In this document: positions 1 through 6,539 of the stretch, one piece after another
How positions within the stretch are numbered: the first letter of the stretch is position 1
Layout: every line of letters begins with the position of its first letter
DNA from: an uncultured bacterium
GTDB taxonomy: Bacteria; Gemmatimonadota; Gemmatimonadetes; Longimicrobiales; RSA9
Direction: 5' to 3'
Assembly: GCA_937889645.1 (NCBI GenBank)
Contig: CALBZE010000031.1
Coordinates: 1-10,238, forward strand
DNA length: 10,238 nt
The notes under the pieces: generated by a model
Seen by the model: only the letters and a program-made list of their open reading frames with translations
What the model was told of the DNA's origin: nothing
Databases searched by the model: none
Translations under genes and position numbers: made by a program

Positions 1-10
1 GGGGGGTGGA

Positions 11-187
11 GCCGGGCCTTCGGCCGGCGCGGGAGGGGCGGCCTGGCGGCCGCGGGGCGGCGCGCGTAGCGCGCCGCCCCCGCCGCCGCAGGCGGCGGAC
101 TCCGCCGTGAAGCGGCCACCCGCCGGCGAGCGAAGCGAGCCGGCAACCCCGCGCCGCCCAGGCGGCGCCGCCCCGCCCCGTTAGGGG
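11..187. repeat. GC hairpin cluster upstream of the sufB array
   Basis: Non-coding, extremely GC-rich stretch made of consecutive inverted repeats. Stems seen by hand: 11-28 (7 bp with one bulge, TTC loop); 39-52 (5 bp, TGGC loop); 54-80 (12 bp); 80-98 (8 bp, GCA loop); 122-144 (6 bp outer stem, see finding); 151-168 (8 bp, CA loop, or 7 bp with a 4-nt loop); 176-187 (CCCC/GGGG, GTTA loop). The unit at 118-124 begins with the ACCCGCC also seen in the tandem array further on. No U-tract follows any stem, so these are not classical intrinsic terminators. The frames open through this stretch give only low-complexity Ala/Arg/Gly/Pro peptides. No promoter could be recognised. Function is unknown. 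Confidence 0.7.
54..80. repeat. Perfect 12-bp inverted repeat with GTA loop
   Basis: Arms 54-65 and 69-80 are exact reverse complements, made only of G and C, separated by the trinucleotide GTA. It abuts a second perfect hairpin at 80-98. It could be transcribed as a very stable hairpin, for example at the end of a gene lying before the window, or act as a DNA-level site. No T-run follows, which argues against a standard intrinsic terminator. Confidence 0.75.
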
Positions 188-189
188 CC

Positions 190-307
190 ACCCGCCGCCG
201 AAGGCGGCCGATGCCCGCCGCACGCAGTGCGGCCGAAACCCGCCGCGCGAAGCGCGGCCGGCACCCGCCGCCGCGAGGCGGCCGTACCCGCCGGCCGAAG
301 GCCGGCC
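190..307 (+). repeat. Tandem array of five hairpin units before sufB
   Basis: Five head-to-tail units begin at 190, 213, 238, 263 and 286, giving a period of 23-25 bp. Each reads (A/G)CCC, a 6-7 bp arm starting GCCG, a short loop (GAA, GCA, GAA, GCGA, GAA), the exactly complementary arm, then C(G/A). Stems are 194-199/203-208, 217-223/227-233, 242-248/252-258, 267-272/277-282 and 290-296/300-306. Arm sequences vary between units yet every pair remains Watson-Crick, so paired changes preserve structure. The array ends 48 bp before the sufB start, so if transcribed it forms a structured leader or intercistronic segment of the suf mRNA. An open frame runs through it into sufB but has no coding character. 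Role is unknown. Confidence 0.8.
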
Positions 308-318
308 ACAATCACGAT

Positions 319-328
319 CCCAGCTGGG
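319..328. promoter_or_regulatory. 10-bp palindrome in the sufB leader
   Basis: CCCAGCTGGG is a perfect palindrome between the hairpin array and the sufB ribosome binding site, 27 bases before the ATG. It could be an operator or a small hairpin, but it matches no suf regulator site known to me (it is not the SufR CAAC-N6-GTTG pattern). A 10-bp palindrome can occur by chance in sequence this GC-rich. No convincing -35/-10 pair is visible in 308-355. Confidence 0.2.
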
Positions 329-355
329 CCGACAGTCATTACCAAGCGAGGAACC

Positions 356-1771
356 ATGCCTCAGAACGAAACGATCGAAGGCCTCGGCCTAGACACCTAC
401 AAGTACGGCTTCGTCACGAAGGACAAGCCGGTCTTCAAGGCGCAGCGGGGGCTGAACGAAGAGGTCGTCCGCCAGATCTCGGCGCACAAGGAGGAGCCGG
501 AGTGGATGCTCCAGTTCCGCCTCAAGGCGCTCGAGATCTATCGGTCGAAGCCGATGCCCACCTGGGGCGGCGACCTCTCGCAGCTCGATGCGGTGCTCGA
601 CGACCTCTACTACTACATCAAGCCCGCCGAGCAGATGCAGTACTCCTGGGACGACGTGCCGCCGGAGATCAAGGAGACGTTCGAGCGGCTCGGGATCCCG
701 GAGGCGGAGCGTCGCGTGCTGGCGGGCGTGGGCGCGCAGTACGAGTCGGAGATGGTCTACCACTCCCTCAAGCAGGAGTGGGAGGAGAAGGGCGTCATCT
801 TCGAGTCGATCGAGAACGGGTTGAAGCTCTACCCGGATCTCTTCCGCGAGCACTTCGGCACGGTCGTCCCGCCGGGGGACAACAAGTTCGCCGCGCTGAA
901 CTCCGCGGTCTGGTCGGGCGGCTCGTTCGTCTACATCCCGAAGGGGGTCAAGGTCGAGATCCCGCTGCAGGCGTACTTCCGCGTGAACGCGGAGCAGCTC
1001 GGCCAGTTCGAGCGCACGCTGATCATCGCGGACGAGGGGTCGCACGCGCACTACATCGAGGGGTGCACGGCGCCGGTCTATTCGACCGACTCGTTCCACT
1101 CGGGCGTGATCGAGATCATCGTCAAGAAGGGCGCGCGGTTCCGGTACACGACGATCCAGAACTGGTCGAAGAACATGTACAACCTCGTGACGCAGCGGGC
1201 GCTGGTGCACGAGGACGCGCACATGGAGTGGATCGACGGGAACCTCGGCTCGAAGCTGACGATGAAGTACCCGTCGTGCTACCTGGTCGGGAAGGGCGCG
1301 CACGGCCAGATCCTGTCGATCGGCTACGCGGGCGACGGCCAGCACCAGGACACGGGCGGGAAGGTGATCCACGCGGCGCCGCACACGACGTCGCAGATCA
1401 TCTCGAAGTCGATCTCGAAGGGGACGGGCCGCGCCTCGTACCGCGGGCTGGTCAAGGTCTACGAGGGCGCGACGGGCGCGAAGTCGAACGTCGAGTGCGA
1501 CGCGCTGCTGATCAACGACACGTCGCGCACGGACACGTTCCCGTACATCGAGATCGAGGAGCACACGGCGAACGTCGGTCACGAGGCGTCGGTCTCGAAG
1601 ATCGGCGAGGAGCAGCTCTTCTACCTGATGAGCCGCGGGCTCAGCGAGGACGAGGCGGCGGCGATGGTCGTGCGCGGCTTCATCGAGCCGATCGCCAAGG
1701 AGCTGCCGCTCGAGTACGCCGTCGAGCTGAACCGACTGATCGAGCTGGAGATGGAGGGGAGCGTTGGCTGA
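356..1771 (+). CDS. sufB: Fe-S cluster assembly scaffold protein SufB
   Basis: SufB, 471 aa, is a cytosolic scaffold subunit that works with SufD and the ATPase SufC to build Fe-S clusters from sulfur delivered by SufS-SufU. The product aligns throughout with SufB: the N-terminal region has YKYGF and the stretch KEEPEWML near residues 45-52, FAALNSAVWSGGS is at about 178-190, then come the beta-helix core and the C-terminal EEQLFYLMSRGLS (418-430) and EMEGSVG. Candidate sulfur or cluster residues are C237 in EGCTAP and C381 in NVECDALL, equivalent by family knowledge to conserved SufB cysteines. The ATG at 356 was chosen because the family N-terminus begins there and GAGGA lies just before it. 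The upstream in-frame ATG at 227 would translate the hairpin array. The length is normal for the family. The last 8 bases overlap sufD, so translation is probably coupled. Confidence 0.97.
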   Translation: MPQNETIEGLGLDTYKYGFVTKDKPVFKAQRGLNEEVVRQISAHKEEPEWMLQFRLKALEIYRSKPMPTWGGDLSQLDAVLDDLYYYIKPAEQMQYSWDDVPPEIKETFERLGIPEAERRVLAGVGAQYESEMVYHSLKQEWEEKGVIFESIENGLKLYPDLFREHFGTVVPPGDNKFAALNSAVWSGGSFVYIPKGVKVEIPLQAYFRVNAEQLGQFERTLIIADEGSHAHYIEGCTAPVYSTDSFHSGVIEIIVKKGARFRYTTIQNWSKNMYNLVTQRALVHEDAHMEWIDGNLGSKLTMKYPSCYLVGKGAHGQILSIGYAGDGQHQDTGGKVIHAAPHTTSQIISKSISKGTGRASYRGLVKVYEGATGAKSNVECDALLINDTSRTDTFPYIEIEEHTANVGHEASVSKIGEEQLFYLMSRGLSEDEAAAMVVRGFIEPIAKELPLEYAVELNRLIELEMEGSVG

Positions 1772-3077
1772 GTTGACGAAGACGATAGAGGGCGTGACGG
1801 CCGCGTTCAACCGGGACGCGGTGGTCGCGCGTACGCACGGCGAGCCCGAGTGGCTGCGCGAGCGTCGGCTCGCGGCCTGGCGGGTCTACGAGGAGACCCC
1901 GCTCCCGACGGCGCAGCTCGAGGAGTGGCGCTATACGGACGTCTCGCAGCTCGCGCTGGACCAGGTCCACCTGGCCGAGCCCGATGCGGCGGACGCGTCC
2001 GGCGCGCGGGCGGAACTCGAGGGGAAGGCGGCCGCGGGGCGCGTGGTGCAGGTCAACGCGTCGGTCGTCGAGACGTGGCTTGACGAGTCGCTGAAGGCGA
2101 AGGGCGTGCTGCTCCTCGACCTGGCGACGGCGGCGCGGGAACACCCTGAGCTGGTGCGCGAGCACCTGGCGACGCAGGCGGTCCCGGCCGAGGCCGGCAA
2201 GTTCGCGGCGCTCAACGCGGCGCTCTGGACCGGCGGCGTCTTCCTCTACGTGCCGCGCGGCGTGCGGATCGAGGAGCCGATCCGCGTCGTCCGGTGGATC
2301 GACCGGGCGGGGATCGCGGTGCTCCCGCGCACGCTGATCATCGCGGACGAGGGGAGCCACGTCGCGTACGTCGACGAGTTCCGGTCGCCGGACCTGGACG
2401 GCCCGTCGCTCTCGTGCGGCGCGGTCGAGGTCTTCGCGCGCGACGGCGCGGACGTGCAGTACGTCGCGCTGCAGCTCTGGGGGAAGGGCGTGCGCCACCT
2501 GGCGATGCAGAAGACGATCGCCCGGCGCGACGCGAACCTGGACACGCTGGTCGTGAACCTGGGCGCGAGCGTGGCGCGCGTCGACCTGGGCGCGTGGCTG
2601 GCCGGCCCCGGCGCGCGAAGCGACATGCTCGGGCTCTACTTCGCGACGGGCGACCAGCACTTCGACCACAACACGCGGCAGGACCACGTCGTCCCGCACG
2701 CGACGAGCGACCTGCTCTACAAGGGCGCGCTCTACGACCGCGCGAAGACGGTCTTCCGCGGGATCATCCGCGTGCACCCGAAGGCGCAGCGCACGGACGC
2801 GTACCAGACGAACCGCAACCTGCTCCTCTCGCCGGATGCCGAGGCGGTCACGCTGCCGAACCTCGAGATCGAGGCGGACGACGTGCGCTGCTCGCACGGC
2901 GCGACGGTCGGGCAGCTCGACGAGGAAGAGCTGTTCTACCTGATGAGCCGCGGGCTCACGCGTCAGCAGGCCGAGCGGCTGGTCATCTTCGGCTTCTTCG
3001 GCGAGGTCCTGGATCGCCTGCCGCTGCCGGGGGTGGTCGAGGAGCTGCGCGCCGCGATCGGGGAGCGGATCGCATGA
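1764..3077 (+). CDS. sufD: Fe-S cluster assembly protein SufD
   Basis: SufD, 437 aa, is the SufB paralogue and the second half of the scaffold, working in the cytosol. The diagnostic C-terminal half includes QHFDHNTRQDHVVPHATSD (298-316), FRGIIRVHPKAQRTDAYQTN (331-350), LLLSPDAEAVTLPNLEIEADD (353-373) and RCSHGATVGQLDEEELFYLM. C376 and H378 in CSHGAT match the Cys/His pair that in E. coli SufD lies at the SufB-SufD interface where the cluster forms. The start is a TTG at 1764 preceded by GGAGGGGA. It overlaps the sufB stop by 8 bases, and no nearer ATG gives the family N-terminus. It shares IIADEGSH and LFYLMSRGL with SufB, as expected of paralogues. In many operons sufC stands between or beside these two genes, and here it does not. 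Confidence 0.96.
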   Translation: MAELTKTIEGVTAAFNRDAVVARTHGEPEWLRERRLAAWRVYEETPLPTAQLEEWRYTDVSQLALDQVHLAEPDAADASGARAELEGKAAAGRVVQVNASVVETWLDESLKAKGVLLLDLATAAREHPELVREHLATQAVPAEAGKFAALNAALWTGGVFLYVPRGVRIEEPIRVVRWIDRAGIAVLPRTLIIADEGSHVAYVDEFRSPDLDGPSLSCGAVEVFARDGADVQYVALQLWGKGVRHLAMQKTIARRDANLDTLVVNLGASVARVDLGAWLAGPGARSDMLGLYFATGDQHFDHNTRQDHVVPHATSDLLYKGALYDRAKTVFRGIIRVHPKAQRTDAYQTNRNLLLSPDAEAVTLPNLEIEADDVRCSHGATVGQLDEEELFYLMSRGLTRQQAERLVIFGFFGEVLDRLPLPGVVEELRAAIGERIA

Positions 3078-3397
3078 GCGCGGCGGCGGGCGAGTTCGTG
3101 AAGGCGGCGTCGCTGGACGACCTCGCGCCGGGCAGCGTGCTCGGCGTCGAGGTCGCCGGCGTGCGCGTCTGCCTCGCGAACGTGGACGGCGAGATCTACG
3201 CGTTCCAGGACAACTGCACGCACAAGGACTTCCCGCTCTCGGCCGGGGAGCTGGAGGGGCACACGATCGTGTGCGCGTGGCACGGCGCGAAGTTCGACGT
3301 GCGCGACGGCCGCGCGCTCGCGCTCCCCGCGATCCGGCCGGTCAAGACGTACGAGGTGAAGGTCGAGGACGGCCAGATCCTGGTGGCCGTCCGATGA
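3074..3397 (+). CDS. Rieske-type [2Fe-2S] ferredoxin in the suf operon
   Basis: A small 107-aa soluble Rieske protein without signal peptide or membrane segment. Both cluster-binding boxes are intact: C48-T-H50 and C67-A-W-H70, with 16 residues between H50 and C67. The second box continues as HGAKFD, typical of ferredoxin components related to those of ring-hydroxylating dioxygenases. No oxygenase or reductase gene is nearby. Its ATG overlaps the sufD stop (ATGA) and its own TGA overlaps the next ATG, so it is a true operon member. From knowledge of actinobacterial suf operons, a Rieske ferredoxin after sufD is recurrent. A role as electron donor or as a client/carrier in cluster assembly is inferred, not shown. 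Confidence 0.94.
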   Translation: MSAAAGEFVKAASLDDLAPGSVLGVEVAGVRVCLANVDGEIYAFQDNCTHKDFPLSAGELEGHTIVCAWHGAKFDVRDGRALALPAIRPVKTYEVKVEDGQILVAVR

Positions 3398-4653
3398 AGG
3401 GGGGCGAGTTGACCGTCGCGTCGCCGGAGATCCTGGACATCGCCGCGGTGCGGGCGCAGTTCCCCGCCCTGGACCAGCGGGTGCACGGGCACCCGCTGGT
3501 CTTCTTGGACAGCGCGGCGTCGGCGCAGCGCCCGCGGGCGGTGCTGGACGCGGTCGAGGACTTCTACGTCCGCGACAACGCGAACGTGCACCGCGGGCTG
3601 TACGAGCTGTCGCGCCGGGCGACGGAGCGTTACGAGGCCGCGCGGGCGACGCTGGCGCGCTTCATCGGTGCCGCCGACCCGGCCGAGGTGATCTGGACCC
3701 GGGGCACCACGGAGTCGATCAACCTGGTCGCGATGACGTGGGCATGGTCGAACCTGCGCCCCGGCGACGAGATCGTGCTCACCCTCCTCGAGCACCACTC
3801 GAACCTGGTGCCGTGGCAGCTCGTCGCCGAGCGGACGGGCGCGAAGCTGCGCTACGTGGACATCGACGATGAGGGGCGGCTCCGGCTCGACCAGCTCGAC
3901 GCGCTCCTCTCGGAGCGGACCCGGCTGGTCGCCGTCGGGCACGTCTCGAACGCGATCGGCACGGTCAACCCGGTCCGCGAGATCATCGAACGCGCGCACG
4001 CGGTCGGCGCGAAGGTACTGATCGACGGCGCCCAGGCCGCGCCGCACGCGAAGATCGACGTCCAGGCGCTCGGCTGCGACTTCTACGCGCTGAGCGGCCA
4101 CAAGATGGGCGGGCCGATGGGGATCGGCGTGCTGTGGGCGCGGCGCGAGCTGCTCGAGGCGATGCCGCCGTACCAGGGCGGCGGCGACATGATCGACGTC
4201 GTCGAGCTCGAACGCTCGACATGGGCCGCGCTCCCCCACAAATTCGAGGCGGGCACGCCCAACGTCGCCGGCGCGATCGGGCTCGCCGCGGCGGCCGAGT
4301 GGATCGAATCGATCGGCCACGACCGCGTCGCCGCGCACGAGCAGGCGCTGATCCGCTACGGCATGGAGCGACTCGGCGCGGTCGAGGGGCTCCGTCTCTT
4401 CGGCCCGAAGGACCCGGCCGAGCGGACCGCGGTCTTCTCCTTCGCGCTCGACGGCGTGCACCCGCACGATGTCGCCACGATCCTGGACGCCGAGGGGATC
4501 GCCGTGCGGGCGGGCCACCACTGCACGCAGCCGCTCATGCGGCGGCTCGGCGTGCCGGCCACGACCCGCGCCTCGTGCTGGGTCTACAACACGACGGAAG
4601 AGCTGGACCGGCTGGCCGAAGGGCTGGAGACCGCGCGGCGGATCTTCGGGTGA
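3394..4653 (+). CDS. sufS: Cysteine desulfurase SufS
   Basis: A pyridoxal-phosphate enzyme of 419 aa that takes sulfur from L-cysteine, giving alanine and a protein persulfide passed to SufU. It has the N-terminal LDSAASAQRP (38-47), the cofactor-pocket EHHSN (133-137) and DGAQAAPH (211-218), the PLP lysine K237 in SGHKMGGPMG, and the active-site cysteine C377 in RAGHHCTQPLMRRLGV, characteristic of group II (SufS-type) desulfurases. The end of the fold usually reads RASF-x-x-YNT; here it is RASCWVYNT with C395. The start at 3394 gives an ATGA overlap with the Rieske gene. A TTG at 3409, preceded by AAGGGGGG at better spacing, is a real alternative and would shorten the protein by five residues. 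The SufU gene directly downstream fits a SufS-SufU pair rather than SufS-SufE. Confidence 0.96.
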   Translation: MKGGELTVASPEILDIAAVRAQFPALDQRVHGHPLVFLDSAASAQRPRAVLDAVEDFYVRDNANVHRGLYELSRRATERYEAARATLARFIGAADPAEVIWTRGTTESINLVAMTWAWSNLRPGDEIVLTLLEHHSNLVPWQLVAERTGAKLRYVDIDDEGRLRLDQLDALLSERTRLVAVGHVSNAIGTVNPVREIIERAHAVGAKVLIDGAQAAPHAKIDVQALGCDFYALSGHKMGGPMGIGVLWARRELLEAMPPYQGGGDMIDVVELERSTWAALPHKFEAGTPNVAGAIGLAAAAEWIESIGHDRVAAHEQALIRYGMERLGAVEGLRLFGPKDPAERTAVFSFALDGVHPHDVATILDAEGIAVRAGHHCTQPLMRRLGVPATTRASCWVYNTTEELDRLAEGLETARRIFG

Positions 4654-4688
4654 CGGCCGGCCCGAAACCGCCGACAGAGACGCAGATC

Positions 4689-5135
4689 ATGGAAATCGAC
4701 CGTTCGACCCCGCAGCTCGGCTCGCTATACCAGGAGCTGATCCTCGACCACTACAAGCGCCCGCGCAACCGCGGCGAGCTGGAGGGGGCGAACGCCGAGG
4801 CGCACCTCAACAACCCCACCTGCGGCGACCAGATTCGCCTGCAGCTTCTCGTCGAGGAGGGGCGGATCGCGGACGCGAAGTTCCTCGGCGACGGCTGCTC
4901 GATCTCGCAGTCGTCGGCGTCGATGATGACCCAGCTCCTCAAGGGGAAGACGGTCGAGGAGGCGCAGGCGCTCGCCGAGCGCTTCACACGGATGATGCAC
5001 GGCGACGCCGACGCCGCGCGCGACAAGTCGCTCGGCGACCTCCGCGCGCTCGCCGGCGTCAGCCGGTTCCCCGTGCGCGTCAAGTGCGCGCTCCTCGGCT
5101 GGAACGCGCTCACCGAGGCGCTGAAGTCCGTCTGA
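4689..5135 (+). CDS. sufU: SufU zinc-dependent sulfurtransferase
   Basis: A protein of 148 aa, close to the roughly 147 aa of Bacillus SufU. It accepts persulfide sulfur from SufS and hands it to the SufBCD scaffold. Expected residues are present: C45 and D47 in NPTCGD, C70 in GDGCSIS, and C133 in RVKCALLGW, matching the Cys/Asp zinc ligand set of SufU. The insertion that separates SufU from IscU is present at about residues 95-121 (FTRMMHGDADAARDKSLGDL). The ATG at 4689 was chosen because the family N-terminus (LYQELILDHYKRPRNRG) follows it closely. Its ribosome site is weak, however, and an in-frame GTG at 4650 overlapping the sufS stop (GTGA) would add 13 residues and keep the overlapping layout. 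It is the last recognisable suf gene; no sufT or sufC follows. Confidence 0.95.
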   Translation: MEIDRSTPQLGSLYQELILDHYKRPRNRGELEGANAEAHLNNPTCGDQIRLQLLVEEGRIADAKFLGDGCSISQSSASMMTQLLKGKTVEEAQALAERFTRMMHGDADAARDKSLGDLRALAGVSRFPVRVKCALLGWNALTEALKSV

Positions 5136-5236
5136 CCGGGCGCGGCCCGACTGGGCGCGCCTCGGCTGCGCGCGGTCTGACCGGCCGCAGTCCGACCGGG
5201 CGCAAGCGGACTGTGCGCGGCCCGGCCGGAGGCGCG
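5132..5236. repeat. Degenerate 15-bp tandem repeat after sufU
   Basis: Seven units in exact 15-bp register begin at 5132, 5147, 5162, 5177, 5192, 5207 and 5222. The best-conserved pattern is roughly CCGACYGGGCGCRRY (Y pyrimidine, R purine). The first unit contains the sufU stop codon. Units 1, 2, 4, 5 and 6 are clearly alike, while 3 and 7 are more diverged. The repeat fills most of the 135-bp gap between the convergent sufU and lipoprotein genes. No U-tracted hairpin terminator is visible here. In two minus-strand frames it reads as a pentapeptide repeat rich in Arg, but neither frame has a plausible start or coding character. Confidence 0.6.
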
Positions 5237-5270
5237 CCACCCGGATCGAGCCCGGGCGACGGCGGGCTGG

Positions 5271-6485
5271 TCAGGGCTTGATCAGCCCGTAGACCCGGAC
5301 GTGCTCGACGTCGAACTCGTCGATCCACACGCCCAGCACGTAGTCCCTCCCGATCTCGTGGATGTCGAATCGGTCGGGCGTTTCCACCGTCCCGAGCATC
5401 TGACCGTCGGGGGCGAAGATCGTCCAGCGCGGCGGGTGGCGGTCAGCCGGGCTGAGGAACTCCGCGACCCAGAGGTTGCCTTCCACGTCGACCCGGAGCT
5501 CGCCGAACGCGGGCATCGTTTCCGGGAACGGCGTTTCCGCCACGTGCCGCTCCACTTCCTGCCGGCCCGCCTCTCCCGCTTGGGCGAGGAGCTCCTCCCT
5601 GTATGCGTCAATGTCCGCCGAGGTCAACCGCCGCGGCGCCACGGCGCGGCGGATCAGCATCTCGAGCGCGCCGTCGGCCGAGTACTTCCCGATCTCGTAG
5701 CGCTCCGAAGTCCCGTAGAAGAAGCCTCGGTCGTGGGCGCTCGTGGACGCACGCATGCCGAAGGGGAGAGGCTGTACGGACATGCCTCGCTCGTTCGCCT
5801 GTACCAGGAATTCGTTGACGGCGAACCGTCCGATGGAGTCGACCGCGGCCCGGTCGAGGTCGTACCGGAAGTAGACGACGGAGTCGCGACTCACTCCGGG
5901 CTTCGCTTCGCCCGGCATGAAGACCACGTAGCTCGACACCAGCAACGTCCGGTCTCCCAGCACGCCGATCGGGTACAGCCCGGAGCGGCCCTGCGCCTCG
6001 AGGGGGAAGGACCGGGCGAACGTCCCCCGGTCGTCGAAGATGGACACCCTGCGCAACTGGTGGTCGTAGGCGACGAGGGAATCGCCGAGCCGGAAGAACG
6101 TGCCCAGGTTCCTGAACTCGCCGGGCCCGTCGCCCGCCTGGCCGGTCGACGATACGAAACGGCCGGAAGGATCGTAGAAGCGGATCTCTCTGGTGCCGCC
6201 GTTCGCGACGGCGATCCGGCCGTCGTCGAGGCGCACGACGCCCGCCACCCGGTGCAGCTGGTACTCGGGGTCTCCCTCCACCACGCCGATGTGGATCACC
6301 GGTTCGTCGGTGAGTCGCCAGGCTTCGCCCTCTCGCCACAGCGGGGACGTGTTCTCGACGATGGCGATCCCCGCGCTGTCGCGGACGACGGCGCGGGCAC
6401 CGGTGCGCTCTCCCGCGCCGCACGCGGCGGTCCAGACCGCCAGCAGCACCGCGGCGATCCCACGAGAAAATCCACGATCACGCAT
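5271..6485 (-). CDS. Six-bladed beta-propeller lipoprotein
   Basis: A protein of 404 aa, probably exported and lipid-anchored. The N-terminus has basic residues, then a hydrophobic stretch (9-19) and a lipobox-like T-A-A-C with C22 as the lipidation site. The mature part begins VVRDSAGIAIVENTSPLW (33-50), then a propeller-type repeat VVRLDDGRIAVANG (83-96), FYDPSGRFVSSTGQAGDGPGEF (103-124) and later VDVEGNLWVAEF (332-343) plus FAPDGQMLG (357-365). These resemble six-bladed propeller lipoproteins abundant in Gemmatimonadota. No catalytic residues are evident; a binding or sensing role outside the cytoplasm is only a guess. The ATG at 6485 is supported by GGAGA on the minus strand seven bases before it and by the signal peptide. 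The frame stays open far upstream because a decayed paralogue lies there in the same frame. Confidence 0.85.
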   Translation of the reverse strand: MRDRGFSRGIAAVLLAVWTAACGAGERTGARAVVRDSAGIAIVENTSPLWREGEAWRLTDEPVIHIGVVEGDPEYQLHRVAGVVRLDDGRIAVANGGTREIRFYDPSGRFVSSTGQAGDGPGEFRNLGTFFRLGDSLVAYDHQLRRVSIFDDRGTFARSFPLEAQGRSGLYPIGVLGDRTLLVSSYVVFMPGEAKPGVSRDSVVYFRYDLDRAAVDSIGRFAVNEFLVQANERGMSVQPLPFGMRASTSAHDRGFFYGTSERYEIGKYSADGALEMLIRRAVAPRRLTSADIDAYREELLAQAGEAGRQEVERHVAETPFPETMPAFGELRVDVEGNLWVAEFLSPADRHPPRWTIFAPDGQMLGTVETPDRFDIHEIGRDYVLGVWIDEFDVEHVRVYGLIKP

Positions 6486-6539
6486 GATCTTTCTCCGGGT
6501 GTCAGGCCACCCGGGCGACGACGCGCTCAGCGAGGCGTC

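Noticed and set aside
54..98. Intrinsic (Rho-independent) terminator.
   Set aside because: The stems are strong, but no T-run follows on either strand.
2..184. The 3' end of an upstream gene open in frame 2.
   Set aside because: The translation is Gly/Ala/Arg/Pro low complexity and follows the hairpin repeats. Nothing resembles a protein family.
190..307. A CRISPR array.
   Set aside because: Units follow each other directly with no unique spacers, the repeats differ in sequence, and no cas gene is present.
227..355. A 43-residue N-terminal extension of SufB.
   Set aside because: It would translate the hairpin array into low-complexity Arg/Ala sequence. SufB homologues begin at the ATG at 356, which has a ribosome site.
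308..355. SufR- or IscR-type operator before sufB.
   Set aside because: The only palindrome, CCCAGCTGGG, does not match the SufR or IscR patterns I know, and no promoter hexamers are visible around it.
389..2897. Long minus-strand open frames opposite sufB and sufD.
   Set aside because: They are rich in Arg, Leu, Val and Asp and mirror the GC-biased codon pattern of the real plus-strand genes, a typical antisense artefact.
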